DNA of 36,585 nt from a virus. Location: the IMG/VR virus record IMGVR_UViG_3300019776_000022, positions 1 to 36,585 of that record; one strand, written 5' to 3'. Numbering within the stretch: the stretch's first letter is position 1; each line of letters opens with the position of its first letter. The position numbers were made by a program, and so were the translations under genes. The notes under the pieces are model-generated. The model was given only the letters and a program-made list of their open reading frames with translations, did no database searches and was not told the origin of the DNA. This document shows, one piece after another, positions 7,991 through 16,307 of this stretch.

Positions 7991-8472
7991 TATTTATGCC
8001 TCGCAAAAGAACCATGATATTTATCTCTAGCTTCAATGGCTACAAGCTGTGCAAGCTCTAAATCATCAAATCTATCTCTATACATAGTTTGTTTATTTTT
8101 AGTGATAACTACAGTCCATTTGTTTCTGCCTGAATCCCAGCTAACACCTTTTACACCACTTTTGCTAGTTTTTCTTAATCCAGTATTACAAATTTGCTCT
8201 GACCTTGTTGCTGGTCTTAAATTTTCAATATTGTTGTTTAAAGGATTTCCGTCAATATGGTCTACTTCATTAGGCATATAACCATGAAACATAAGAAATA
8301 CAAGACGATGTGTTTTGTAATGTCTTTTGCAGATGGTAATTTGCCTACGGTCACCGTCAAATGTACCAGCTTCTGTGCCAATTAAATCATTTCGTTTATA
8401 TGGCATTACTTTCCAATACAGATGACCGTTTTTGTAGTCAAAATGCTTTATAAGAAATTTTTGTGTAATCAT
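7990..8472 (-). CDS. HNH endonuclease with AP2-type DNA-binding domain (homing type)
   Basis: This 160-residue nuclease has an HNH core with HR at residues 55-56, then EVDHIDGNPLNNNIENLRPA from residue 69, which holds the catalytic His and the metal-binding Asn. A C-terminal AP2/NUMOD-like segment follows (SKSGVKGVSWDSGRNKW, then DKYHGSFA). This architecture is that of free-standing homing endonucleases. It is inserted with one-base overlaps between the portal gene (8472) and the large fibre gene (7990), breaking an otherwise structural run. Two further genes of the same design occur at 16665 and 21417. Some HNH proteins assist terminase, but the AP2 tail favours homing. Confidence 0.88.
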   Translation of the reverse strand: MITQKFLIKHFDYKNGHLYWKVMPYKRNDLIGTEAGTFDGDRRQITICKRHYKTHRLVFLMFHGYMPNEVDHIDGNPLNNNIENLRPATRSEQICNTGLRKTSKSGVKGVSWDSGRNKWTVVITKNKQTMYRDRFDDLELAQLVAIEARDKYHGSFARHK

Positions 8473-10742
8473 TACTGTACGCCAATTATCTTTCCGTCAG
8501 CGCCTCGAACTACTGTCTTAGGGCGGTTATGTTGAGCGTTAATTGTATCAACTAAAGCGCTAATTGCTTGTGCCATTTGAGCGTTTCCTTGACCAATAGC
8601 GTTAGCAATCGGTTGCATTGGATGTTCCATAGCATGAGCCAAAGATTCTTCAGTCATATACGCTTGTGCGCCATCAGATTCGTCAGCGCCAATGCGAGCA
8701 ACCTCAATCTTTGCGCCATTGTTGATGTGAGCCAATAGAACTTGGGTATTGCGCTCAGTCATAGACTTCATTTGCGCTACTTTCATCTCCATCTCTCTAT
8801 CCATCATATTGCGCTGCTCTTCAAGCTGGAATTTGAGTTGATTTTCTTGCGCTTGGTACTCTTGTTTAGCCTTTTCAAGCTGCATTTGGTTTTGCATCTT
8901 AGCTTGCTCAAGTTGAGCCTGCATTTGCATCTTTTGCATCTCAATTTGTGACTGCATTTGCATCTTTTGCATCTCTGGAGTAGGTGGTTTAGGCTGACCT
9001 TCAGCTTGTTTAGCCATTTGACGGAATTTATCAGCAGTTTCGTCAATAATGCCTTCAAGTTGCTTGCCAGCTTTGAACGCAGTAACGCCAAATTTCAACA
9101 TTTCGATGAGCATTGGGGTTAATTCTGGGTTTGCAGTAGAAGCAGGAATTGCTTGAGTCATAAATCCACCAACAGCTTGCAAGAATGCCATTCTATCGGC
9201 TTTTTCTTGCTGCTCATCTTGGTAAATCATTGAGTCAGAAGTGACTTCAATGCGGAAATTCTTAGCTGCTTCGTTACGCAACAGGGCAATAGCTTGTGGA
9301 ATCAACGCTTGGTCTTGCGGTGATAGCTGCATTGCACCAGAAATCTGGATTAGCGTGTCATCTGTAAAATGATTGCAGATAATCTGGGCTTTAATAGACA
9401 ACAAGCTAGTAGCAAAGTCCACTACTGCGTGTTGCATAGTCTTTAAACGACCAGAAGCGTTGTTACTCTTAATGATTTGTGCGCCAAGAGTTTCATTAGG
9501 GTCGGTTTGACCACGCTGAATGTCGGCAATACCCATCAATTCGTAGATTTGACCCTTAACTTGCTCCATTGCTTGGTAGCACTGGGCTAAAGCGGCAGCA
9601 AATGGGGCAATATCAACCAGGTCAATAGCACCTTTCATGCCTTGCTTTTCAGCAAAAGCCATCCAGTTATGTACTGGAATTAAGGTATTGTTTTCGCCTT
9701 CAGAAAATAAACGCTGCAATTCGCTGTTTGATGCGTCATAAACACCACGCACCTTCAATGCGTTAATTAAGCCATCAATTCTGTCACACAGAACATCTAA
9801 TTCTCTTGCTTGGTCTTGGTAGATAACAAAGTCAGGAATCGGCTCAAGGCTGTCAGTTGTGAGTGTGCTATAGAGAGGCTTAGGGCAAGGCCAGAAGTTC
9901 TCAAGACCCAAAGGGTCATCTCGTTCATCCAGTATCTTTCCGAGGGACTTAGAAATCCACAATACTTTGCCTGTTTCTTTGTCCCAGATTTCATAGATTA
10001 ATGCCTCATATACACCGTCATCAGATTTATAAGATTGCTTTAAATCGTCAGGCTTGGTATCAAGAGGTATCTTGTAGCCTAATTCTTCGCCAAAACGCTC
10101 TACCAATGCTGGGCGGCTCATGTAAACCTTGCGCCATACAGCAGTTACTTCTTCCCATGTGCGAGCAATGGTGTGACCAAAGTCTTTCCAATGCACATAG
10201 TCTACAGGGGCGCACTCATACTCAATGCGTTCCTGATTCTCGTTTTCCATGCCGCCTTCAGTTTCAGCTTCGTCAGCATCTTCTGTAACGCTAAAGCCAT
10301 CTTCTGGAGCGCCATCGGCTTCATCAGCAGCTTCACCTACAATATGTGGCTCATAACGAACCCAAGAAACGCCACGACCACCCAATAGACGGTCTAGCAC
10401 TGCGTTATTCATTGCGGACTTGTAATCGCCATAATGCTCTAATTCGAACTCTAAGGCTCGCTCAAGCATCATTGAGGCTACACGCCCTATGGGGTCATTG
10501 TCCCTAAACCTACGGCTAACATCAGGTCTAGGCAATCTTGCAAAGATAGCTGGCTGAATAGTCTGTACATTGCTCCAGAGGATGTTGAAGCGTGCATTAG
10601 GGTTTCTGTCGTAGCGGCTATCATCTTTATATTTCTTTACAATGCGGTCTGCCCTGGCTTCCCAACGCTTATATGAGCGCTCATAGCCCATAATCGTTTT
10701 ATAAAGCGACTCGTATGAATGACTGTTTTCTTCTTTTTGCAT
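8472..10742 (-). CDS. Portal protein (P22-like)
   Basis: The chosen ATG (10742-10740) has GGGAGAATTTG before it and overlaps the terminase stop as ATGA, giving 756 residues; a reading from 10781 would run back into the terminase gene. The N-terminal half has the portal pattern: YERSYKRWEARADRIVKKY, then RFNILWSNVQTIQPAIFARL and a long clip/wing region. The C-terminal quarter is an extended helix of Gln/Met repeats (QMQSQIEMQKMQMQAQLEQ and similar), as in the barrel of long portals. It forms the dodecameric ring through which DNA is packaged and to which the gp4-like adaptor binds. It lies directly after the large terminase. Confidence 0.9.
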   Translation of the reverse strand: MQKEENSHSYESLYKTIMGYERSYKRWEARADRIVKKYKDDSRYDRNPNARFNILWSNVQTIQPAIFARLPRPDVSRRFRDNDPIGRVASMMLERALEFELEHYGDYKSAMNNAVLDRLLGGRGVSWVRYEPHIVGEAADEADGAPEDGFSVTEDADEAETEGGMENENQERIEYECAPVDYVHWKDFGHTIARTWEEVTAVWRKVYMSRPALVERFGEELGYKIPLDTKPDDLKQSYKSDDGVYEALIYEIWDKETGKVLWISKSLGKILDERDDPLGLENFWPCPKPLYSTLTTDSLEPIPDFVIYQDQARELDVLCDRIDGLINALKVRGVYDASNSELQRLFSEGENNTLIPVHNWMAFAEKQGMKGAIDLVDIAPFAAALAQCYQAMEQVKGQIYELMGIADIQRGQTDPNETLGAQIIKSNNASGRLKTMQHAVVDFATSLLSIKAQIICNHFTDDTLIQISGAMQLSPQDQALIPQAIALLRNEAAKNFRIEVTSDSMIYQDEQQEKADRMAFLQAVGGFMTQAIPASTANPELTPMLIEMLKFGVTAFKAGKQLEGIIDETADKFRQMAKQAEGQPKPPTPEMQKMQMQSQIEMQKMQMQAQLEQAKMQNQMQLEKAKQEYQAQENQLKFQLEEQRNMMDREMEMKVAQMKSMTERNTQVLLAHINNGAKIEVARIGADESDGAQAYMTEESLAHAMEHPMQPIANAIGQGNAQMAQAISALVDTINAQHNRPKTVVRGADGKIIGVQ

Positions 10743-12088
10743 CAAATTCTCCCTGTTGAAGGCTTGGGTGTATGTTTCCACAAGTCATTCAACGACACAT
10801 CGGTTTGCCCTACAAACACCCCTCTAATCGAGTCATCTTTCGAGGGCAACTTAGCTTCTTCTTTCCAAGCAATAGCTAACATCCTAAATGCGTCAGCACC
10901 ATGAGAAGTCCAATCATGTCTAGGTTTATCCCTAAACACCTTCTTGTCCTCATCGTATTCACGCTGATATTGCCGTAAACATTCAATGCCATCTTCGCAC
11001 TTATGGTCAAACCAAGACCGCATTAACGCTAGCCTTGTTGCTTGAATTCCATCTTGAAGTGACAAACTTGGCACAATTTTCAGATATTTTAACGGAATTT
11101 TGTCAGAAAGTTGCTCAATTATGGACTTATTTGATGCAAGTGTCTTTGCTCGAGCATCGTGAGGCAAATAATGAGTGCCATAGTTATAGCCTCTTTCCCT
11201 CTCTCTAGTCTGAATAATTCCTGCATAAAACGCTACTGGCTGACCATTGGATGAATGGTAGTCAAGCATACGAATCTCGCCATGCACCACTTGAAACCAC
11301 CAAATAGCGGTGTCATCTGAATAACCCAAGTCCCATGCTGTATGCACAGGAAACATAGGGTCATATTCAACTGTAGTCACACGCCCAGCATCGGTAAGCT
11401 GACGCATCTCTTTACCGTAGTAAGCGCCAAGGATTGCAGATTCAAAGTCACACTCAAACTCTTGCAGGTATTGGTCTTGAGTCATTGACCTTGCAGCATC
11501 TTCTAATTCTTCTTTGGCGAGCAGCCCAGTTTGGCTAGCCCTTAGGGTTTTGGCATACCAAGTCTTTGACTTAACGGCATTGTTATAGATGTCCCAGAAG
11601 GCGTTGTGGCCTTTAGGTGTTCCAATGAAAACGGCCCAACCGAGTCTATCTGCCAACAAAGGCCGAATAATCTCGCCCCAAATACGAGGGCGCATATCTG
11701 CGTACTCATCTAGGACAATCCCATCAAGGTATAAACCTCGTAAAGAGTCAGCATTATCAGCACCAAACAACCTAATCCTTGCGCCATTTATTAGTTCCAC
11801 CCATAGTTCTGATTGATTAGCTTTAGCCATTACAGGCTTACTAAAGCGTAACAGGTAGTCCCAAGCGATATTCTTGGCTTGGCTGTAGTATGGTGCAACA
11901 TAAGCGTAACGACCATCTTCTTTGCCCTCTATTAGGGCTTTATAGATTAATTCGTTAATGCAGCTAACTGTCTTGCCACATCTACGGTGAGCAACAATAA
12001 CAGCCCAGCGTTGCTTTCTTTCGTGGAAATCTAGGAATACATCACGAGGTTGGTAGTCTAGCTCTACCTCTTGGACTATTTCTTCCAA
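10742..12088 (-). CDS. terL: Terminase large subunit
   Basis: This 448-residue packaging motor has an ATPase domain with Walker A AHRRCGKT (residues 33-40), Walker B GIVLDEYA (123-130, catalytic Glu128) and the coupling motif IGTPKG (155-160). The nuclease domain begins with DLGYSDDTAIWW (Asp253 the first metal ligand) and ends with HGADAFRMLA near residue 425. It translocates DNA into the procapsid and cuts it. It overlaps the small subunit by 13 bases upstream and the portal start by four bases downstream, the standard packaging order. The length is normal and all key residues are present. Confidence 0.96.
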   Translation of the reverse strand: MEEIVQEVELDYQPRDVFLDFHERKQRWAVIVAHRRCGKTVSCINELIYKALIEGKEDGRYAYVAPYYSQAKNIAWDYLLRFSKPVMAKANQSELWVELINGARIRLFGADNADSLRGLYLDGIVLDEYADMRPRIWGEIIRPLLADRLGWAVFIGTPKGHNAFWDIYNNAVKSKTWYAKTLRASQTGLLAKEELEDAARSMTQDQYLQEFECDFESAILGAYYGKEMRQLTDAGRVTTVEYDPMFPVHTAWDLGYSDDTAIWWFQVVHGEIRMLDYHSSNGQPVAFYAGIIQTRERERGYNYGTHYLPHDARAKTLASNKSIIEQLSDKIPLKYLKIVPSLSLQDGIQATRLALMRSWFDHKCEDGIECLRQYQREYDEDKKVFRDKPRHDWTSHGADAFRMLAIAWKEEAKLPSKDDSIRGVFVGQTDVSLNDLWKHTPKPSTGRI

Positions 12089-12306
12089 GACACCACCATG
12101 CGTACAGGCTTATCTTCATTACCATCTAAAGTTGTATTTGATAGGTCTGGCGCTACCTTTTTAAGTAGTATTTCAGCAGCTTTAAGCTGAGTAGGCTTCA
12201 TGTCTATTTCATCATTAATGTGCTTTGCAAGCCTGTCAATGATGGCGGCAATTTGAATCTTATCTCTCCAAGCCTGAGTAAGTTCTAATTTCTTTCTAGC
12301 AGCCAT
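12076..12306 (-). CDS. terS: Terminase small subunit
   Basis: The protein has 76 residues from the ATG at 12306, which has GGGG a few bases upstream; an alternative ATG at 12318 adds four residues. It opens MAARKKLELTQAWRDKIQIA, then RLAKHINDEIDMKPTQLKAA, and ends with a short beta segment (KPVRMVVSWKK) that overlaps the large subunit. A small helical DNA-binding protein immediately before the large terminase is the usual small subunit, which recognises the packaging site and forms a ring. The start overlaps the end of the GIY-YIG gene. The call rests on position and helical pattern. Confidence 0.75.
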   Translation of the reverse strand: MAARKKLELTQAWRDKIQIAAIIDRLAKHINDEIDMKPTQLKAAEILLKKVAPDLSNTTLDGNEDKPVRMVVSWKK

Positions 12307-12865
12307 ATTGCACCCCATAAGCGTTTAATTCGGTTTTAAGGGCATTTTCTAATTTAGATGACTTTTGTATGTCTTTTAAAAATTTAGGAAATAGGCTGTT
12401 ATACAAAGATTCAGCGCAAACTTTAATTAATTTGCCATGAGTGCAATTAGGAGTTGATATAGTTGATTTCAACAAACCACCATTGCTATGCTTGTACCAA
12501 TAGGCAAACTCACCCATTCTTGACATAACAGCGTCAAATACTTGTTTATGGTAATACTGAGCAAAAGGCACACCTTTTCTTGCGGGGAAAGTATTAGTCA
12601 AATTAGGGGTGTTATTAATCCAATCAGACTCTACTTGATAAGCAAATGCTTCATCACAACAATAGGCAACAATGCTACGCTTGACTTCTAAATTATCAAG
12701 CCATATCTCTTTGATTCTATTGGTTTTTTTTGAGCATACTCCTCTACGAGTTTCTTTTTCGTGGGCTTTTATGCGTTTGCCTGTACCTTTTCCAATGTAA
12801 AACACCTCGTCATTGCGAGGGTCTATTAATTGGTATATGTACCATTTATACTCTTTTTTATCCAT
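12296..12865 (-). CDS. GIY-YIG endonuclease
   Basis: This 189-residue protein has the GIY-YIG fold at the N-terminus: KWYIYQLIDP (residues 7-16) for the first strand and VFYIGKGTGKRIKAH (21-35) for the second, with the catalytic Tyr and Arg31. A later EIWLDN segment follows and a glutamate near residue 75 may act in metal binding. The C-terminal half is unlike known linkers and may bind DNA. It is wedged just upstream of the small terminase, with its end overlapping that gene. A free-standing homing nuclease is likely; a role in packaging cleavage is less likely. Confidence 0.82.
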   Translation of the reverse strand: MDKKEYKWYIYQLIDPRNDEVFYIGKGTGKRIKAHEKETRRGVCSKKTNRIKEIWLDNLEVKRSIVAYCCDEAFAYQVESDWINNTPNLTNTFPARKGVPFAQYYHKQVFDAVMSRMGEFAYWYKHSNGGLLKSTISTPNCTHGKLIKVCAESLYNSLFPKFLKDIQKSSKLENALKTELNAYGVQYGC

Positions 12866-12894
12866 ACATTCTCAAGTAATTGATTTGTAAGGGT

Positions 12895-13008
12895 TTATTG
12901 TAACTGCTTTTTTAATTCTTCGTGAAGATGTTTTTCTAATGACTTAGGAGCTATAAGCCCCCATATAGCTATCATTAATCCACTCATAAACCAATCAAAT
13001 CTATCCAT
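12895..13008 (-). CDS. 37-residue single-span membrane protein
   Basis: Reading the gap on the minus strand gives MDRFDWFMSGLMIAIWGLIA, followed by a charged amphipathic tail (PKSLEKHLHEELKKQLQ). Residues 6-20 are a hydrophobic segment and the tail is strongly charged. The start ATGGATAG overlaps the stop of the upstream 89-residue gene, so coupled translation is expected. I do not recognise a family. A small inner-membrane protein is the most that can be said. Confidence 0.6.
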   Translation of the reverse strand: MDRFDWFMSGLMIAIWGLIAPKSLEKHLHEELKKQLQ

Positions 13009-13270
13009 TTTTTTGATAGTTTTTTATCCAACCAGAGCGCTTTATTAAATCTAAACCAATCCAATGTATATTATCTTGTAAAGCATCAAGTTCTGTACAT
13101 TTTTCCATAAATTTAGTGTAATTCCATTCAGCCTCTATTTGTGATTCATCTAGCTTTTTTTGTAAATCTCGTATTGTTTCAATGATGGAATCCATTGTTA
13201 CATCACCAACCACTAAACCACCAACTACTTTATGAGCCTCTAAAAAGTCAGCTAATTCGTTTGCTTTCAT
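13001..13270 (-). CDS. Small protein with coiled coil, unknown function
   Basis: This 89-residue protein opens MKANELADFLEAHKVVGG and has a helical, coiled-coil-like middle (IRDLQKKLDESQIEAEWNYTK). It is preceded by TACAAGGGGAATGT, a copy of the AAGGGGAA ribosome motif seen mainly before early genes, which suggests it may be expressed with them. The stop overlaps the start of the membrane protein at 13008. No family is recognised. Confidence 0.65.
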   Translation of the reverse strand: MKANELADFLEAHKVVGGLVVGDVTMDSIIETIRDLQKKLDESQIEAEWNYTKFMEKCTELDALQDNIHWIGLDLIKRSGWIKNYQKNG

Positions 13271-13289
13271 ACATTCCCCTTGTAAAACT

Positions 13290-13928
13290 TTACTTTAATA
13301 CTTTTTCTACCTCTTGGGCAATTTTTTCTTTGCGTGTTGTTTCTTTACCAAGTTTTTTTGGTTCAAATATTTGGTAATGCGTAGCTTCATCAGCGCCATA
13401 ACCAGGGTATTTAACTCCATGATAGCCTTGGCTTATTAATTGGTCTACAAAGTATTTATCAATATCTTCTGGTGTTGCTAACTTTAACTTTTCTTCGTCT
13501 AGCAAACGCTTAACTACAGCGCCTTTACCTGTGGCGGCAACCTCACCAATTTCAGGGTTTGTAGTAAACCAAATAGTGCCATCTGCTGATTTATTAATAT
13601 TAAATCCACGCTTTGCAATATTTGCAGCAGCTTCAGGAGTTGTCCCATGATAAATAGCCGTTGTACCCATAACTCCAGGCATTAACTGGGTTAATTCAGC
13701 TATTGCTTCTGGGCGGTAATTAGGGTTTGGTTGCCCTGTAGCAAAATCAGTCTTATTCCAGCTACCAATAGCGCTGTCTAATGCGGCTTGGTTTGTGGCT
13801 AATTGCTGTGGCAAAGTCTTAATATGCTCAGACAATGCACGAGTCATAGGCGAATCTGTAGCAGGTGCGGCTAATGTCCCATCTTGGGCATAGCCAGTTT
13901 GGCGCAATACATCAGCTAGCGTAGCCAT
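13290..13928 (-). CDS. ADP-ribosyltransferase-like (ART-fold) protein
   Basis: This 212-residue protein has an N-terminal helical part (to about residue 88) and a C-terminal domain with an ART-like order of motifs: AIYHGTTPEAAANIAKRGFN (91-110, with the NAD-binding-type His), GTIWFTTNPEIGEVAA (117-132, aromatic strand), then GYHGVKYPG and THYQIFEPKKL (183-193). The YHGT...FTT...YQIFEP pattern is that of ADP-ribosyltransferase-like domains embedded in phage polyvalent or head proteins. It may modify a host protein or be injected with DNA. The catalytic glutamate is not certain from reading. It lies near the front of the late operon. Confidence 0.55.
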   Translation of the reverse strand: MATLADVLRQTGYAQDGTLAAPATDSPMTRALSEHIKTLPQQLATNQAALDSAIGSWNKTDFATGQPNPNYRPEAIAELTQLMPGVMGTTAIYHGTTPEAAANIAKRGFNINKSADGTIWFTTNPEIGEVAATGKGAVVKRLLDEEKLKLATPEDIDKYFVDQLISQGYHGVKYPGYGADEATHYQIFEPKKLGKETTRKEKIAQEVEKVLK

Positions 13929-13930
13929 AT

Positions 13931-14119
13931 TTAAGCAATATCAGGGTCGTGAATCTTATTCATTGCAGCGTGTAATGCTTCTTTACGCTTCATACGCTTT
14001 TGTTCTTGATTGTTTAGTGTGTTCTTGTAACCTTTTGGCGGCAACATAGAATAGTCTAACTTTTGTGGCTCTTTGCCACTTTTTGCTTTTGCGTTGGAGT
14101 CTTGGCGGTCGTATTTCAT
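13931..14119 (-). CDS. Small basic protein, unknown function
   Basis: A 62-residue lysine-rich protein opening MKYDRQDSNAKAKSGKEPQK, with LDYSMLPPKGYKNTLNN in the middle and a basic helix after it. The start overlaps the stop of the upstream 61-residue gene by ATGA. It is likely disordered at the start and may bind nucleic acid. No family is recognised. Confidence 0.6.
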   Translation of the reverse strand: MKYDRQDSNAKAKSGKEPQKLDYSMLPPKGYKNTLNNQEQKRMKRKEALHAAMNKIHDPDIA

Positions 14120-14301
14120 GCGTTCTCCGCTACATATTTAGCGTATTGCTCTTCAAGTTTTGCTTTTCGCTTGCCTTTTGCGTGACTTCGCTCTTCACTT
14201 AATGCAATAGCAATGCTTTGGGCTTTACTTTTTCCAGCCTTGCGTTCTGTGGTGTAATTTTTACCGACTGATTGGGCTGACCCAGACTTATCCATTGGCA
14301 T
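14116..14301 (-). CDS. Small basic protein, unknown function
   Basis: A 61-residue protein, MPMDKSGSAQSVGKNYTTER, then AGKSKAQSIAIALSEERSHA and a Lys/Glu-rich C-terminal helix. Short proteins with the KAQSIAIALSE block are common in phage genomes and uncharacterised. It overlaps the next small basic gene, so the two are made together. Confidence 0.6.
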   Translation of the reverse strand: MPMDKSGSAQSVGKNYTTERKAGKSKAQSIAIALSEERSHAKGKRKAKLEEQYAKYVAENA

Positions 14302-14309
14302 ATTGAGTC

Positions 14310-14669
14310 CTATTTTAAAAAGCGTAGTTTGTAAAGGGTTGAGTCAATGAGTTGTGCAATCTCATCAATAATATTCTGTAATTGGGTTTCTTGCGGCAAA
14401 TCTTTGCGTGCCTCTTCCACAAATTTATTCAATGATTCCAAGTACTTAAGCGCATCTTTTGGCTGATGGTACACACTTGGGAATGTTTTTAGTTGCTCAT
14501 AGCAACCCATATAGGCTTCAACTAAATCGTCTATTAAATCAACGATTCCGTCATAGTAACCGCCTAATGCCTTGTGCTGGGCGTAGGAATTAGTTGACCA
14601 ATGAAAGAAATGGGTATTAGTTGCACTATGCAACAAGGTTGCGGCAAATAAAGCCATGTTTTCATTCAT
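14310..14669 (-). CDS. Dps/ferritin-like helical protein (DUF5856 type)
   Basis: This 119-residue, all-helical protein opens MNENMALFAATLLHSATNTH, then FFHWSTNSYAQHKALGGYYD and GIVDLIDDLVEAYMGCYEQL. The His-x-x-x-His spacing with a following acidic helix (HFFHW...H...YYDGIVDLIDDLVE) is that of Dps-like four-helix bundles, and short phage versions are placed in DUF5856. Iron binding or DNA protection is possible for the fold but unproven here. The start has GGAGAATTAAT, a good ribosome site. It follows the VRR nuclease at the front of the late operon. Confidence 0.7.
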   Translation of the reverse strand: MNENMALFAATLLHSATNTHFFHWSTNSYAQHKALGGYYDGIVDLIDDLVEAYMGCYEQLKTFPSVYHQPKDALKYLESLNKFVEEARKDLPQETQLQNIIDEIAQLIDSTLYKLRFLK

Positions 14670-14670
14670 A

Positions 14671-14958
14671 TTAATTCTCCATTTCGTACAATTTTAGCAC
14701 TTCTAAAGACTCTTGCACAGAATTTACTCGGTGTAATGGGCCACCTGTCCAGTTAGCAAAAAGCGTTATTTGTTGTGGGGTCAATTTCTTATCAGCCCCA
14801 TCTTTTACTTCTATTAAAATAGTTTGGTCTGCATAGCACACCATTAAATCAGGGATTCCTCCACCGACTGTATGCAAAAGAAACACCGTAGCGCCATAAT
14901 CTCGTAGCGCTTTTACAACATCCTTTTGATTTTTATCAACTTTTTTAATATAAGACAT
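14671..14958 (-). CDS. VRR-NUC-type nuclease
   Basis: This 95-residue stand-alone nuclease is the first gene of the late strand. The PD-(D/E)xK core reads GGGIPDLMV (Asp37), a strand, then ILIEVKDGADKKLTPQQ with Glu50 and Lys52 in the E-V-K motif and the following Gln in helix. These are the VRR-NUC/Holliday-resolvase-like residues. A role in resolving branched DNA before packaging or in host DNA breakdown is plausible. It starts 45 bp from the divergent metallophosphoesterase gene and has no obvious ribosome site. Confidence 0.82.
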   Translation of the reverse strand: MSYIKKVDKNQKDVVKALRDYGATVFLLHTVGGGIPDLMVCYADQTILIEVKDGADKKLTPQQITLFANWTGGPLHRVNSVQESLEVLKLYEMEN

Positions 14959-15003
14959 AATTTTATGTTAGTGTTTAGCAACTTACAGTATAAGGGGAAT
15001 TAA
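14959..15003. promoter_or_regulatory. Divergent control region between late and metallophosphoesterase genes
   Basis: This 45-bp gap must serve transcription in both directions. For the plus strand, TTATGT and CAGTAT are spaced 17 bp apart, followed by TAAGGGGAATTAA before the ATG. For the minus strand, TTATAC and TAACAT are also 17 bp apart. Both matches are modest and overlap one another, so firing in one direction may exclude the other (inference). Confidence 0.4.
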
Positions 15004-15963
15004 ATGTCAAATTATTATTTAACGGATGAAGAATTCATTAAAGAATGGCAGCGCATAGGTTCACCGCTTACATTTGCCAAAGTCCATGCAATGGCAGAAA
15101 GAGCCGTATATAACCGCAGACGCTCTATTGAAGCAAGACATGGCATCAAATTACCCACATCTATTGACAGGCGTGTCAGCGAATACAAAAAAACAGAGCA
15201 AACAGTAGGTAATACTCGTAGAGGTATGGACATTGAAAAGGGTCGTGTCATTGTGTTTTCTGACGCACACTTTTGGCCTGACCATACTACAACCGCATTT
15301 AAAGCCCTTATAGAAATGATTAAAGAGTTTAAGCCTACAGCTATAGTCTGTAATGGTGATGCTCTTGATGGCGCTTCTATTAGTCGTTTTCCTAGGGCTG
15401 ATTGGGAAAGAATACCAACCGTTAAAGAAGAATTAGAAGCGGTGCAATATTACCTTGGTGAAATTGAAGCTGTTGCTAGAGGCGCTAAATTGTTTTGGCC
15501 TTTGGGAAACCATGACGCTAGACTCGAAATGCGTATTATTGAAAACCTACCAGCGTTTGAGGGTGTCAAAGGCACCACTCTTAAAGAGTATTTCCCTATG
15601 TGGAAGCCATGTTGGTCATTTTGGGTAAATGAAGATACTTGCATTAAACATCGCTGGAAGGGTGGTTTTAATGCTGGCAGGGCTAATGCGCTAAATTCTG
15701 GCGTCAATATGATTACAGGTCACACACATCACTTAAGTGTTATGCCTGTAAACGACTATAACGGTGTGCGCTGGGGTGTTCAAACAGGCACATTATGCGA
15801 CCCTAACGGTCAGCAATTTGCATACACAGAAGATACCCCTAAAGATTGGAACGCAGGCTTTGTTATGCTTTCATTTGAGCGCAGCAAACTACTTCAACCT
15901 GAAATGATTAGGGTTTGGGGCGAGGATGAAGTGGAATTTAGAGGCAAGATACACAGCGTATGA
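15004..15963 (+). CDS. Metallophosphoesterase (calcineurin-like), DNA-associated
   Basis: This 319-residue protein carries the full metal-site series of calcineurin-like phosphoesterases: DAH (residues 87-89), GD (118-119), GNHD (168-171) and GHTHH (239-243). Residues 1-60 form a helical leader (DEEFIKEWQRIGSPLTFAKV, YNRRRSIEARHG) that looks like a DNA-binding helix-turn-helix. This form is frequent in phages and is thought to act as a nuclease or phosphodiesterase, like SbcD/Mre11. The start has an ideal TAAGGGGAATTAA site. The last base group overlaps the SprT-like gene (ATGA). Confidence 0.88.
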   Translation: MSNYYLTDEEFIKEWQRIGSPLTFAKVHAMAERAVYNRRRSIEARHGIKLPTSIDRRVSEYKKTEQTVGNTRRGMDIEKGRVIVFSDAHFWPDHTTTAFKALIEMIKEFKPTAIVCNGDALDGASISRFPRADWERIPTVKEELEAVQYYLGEIEAVARGAKLFWPLGNHDARLEMRIIENLPAFEGVKGTTLKEYFPMWKPCWSFWVNEDTCIKHRWKGGFNAGRANALNSGVNMITGHTHHLSVMPVNDYNGVRWGVQTGTLCDPNGQQFAYTEDTPKDWNAGFVMLSFERSKLLQPEMIRVWGEDEVEFRGKIHSV

Positions 15964-16307
15964 AGCTAACACCAGCTATTCTTAAGAATCTATACAGTGC
16001 TATTTACTGTATGAAGCCTTTTGATAGGTGGGCTATGCCATTGCCAGAGCAAATTAACTTTGTGGTGGATAAAGACCCACAAGTAATGGGTACTTATTTA
16101 TACGATGATGGCGAAAAGTGGGAACACACTATTACTATTTCTTCTGCTCGGTGCGGTCATCTTGATACTGTAATTCGTGTTTTGTGCCACGAATGTATCC
16201 ACATGAGCCGTCACAAGACGAGCAAGTGGACTCACCACGATAAGGAGTTTCGTAATAGAGCGCACCGTATCTCGTCTGAATTGGGATTCGACCCCCTCGA
16301 ATTGTAG
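15960..16307 (+). CDS. SprT-like zinc metalloprotease
   Basis: This 115-residue protein has the zinc-protease helix LCHECIHMSRH, with HExxH at residues 77-81, and WTHHDKEFRNRAHRI downstream supplying the third ligand His, as in SprT/Spartan. The family cuts DNA-bound proteins or handles protein-DNA crosslinks, and small SprT-like proteins are common in phages. It is translationally coupled to the metallophosphoesterase, which suggests a joint role on DNA ends or crosslinks (inference). Its stop lies one base from the stop of a small convergent gene. Confidence 0.82.
   Translation: MKLTPAILKNLYSAIYCMKPFDRWAMPLPEQINFVVDKDPQVMGTYLYDDGEKWEHTITISSARCGHLDTVIRVLCHECIHMSRHKTSKWTHHDKEFRNRAHRISSELGFDPLEL

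Noticed and set aside
8804-9091. 95-residue minus-strand frame in the portal tail
   Set aside because: It is the shifted reading of the portal Gln/Met repeat helix, giving Lys/Cys/Leu repeats, and lacks a start site.
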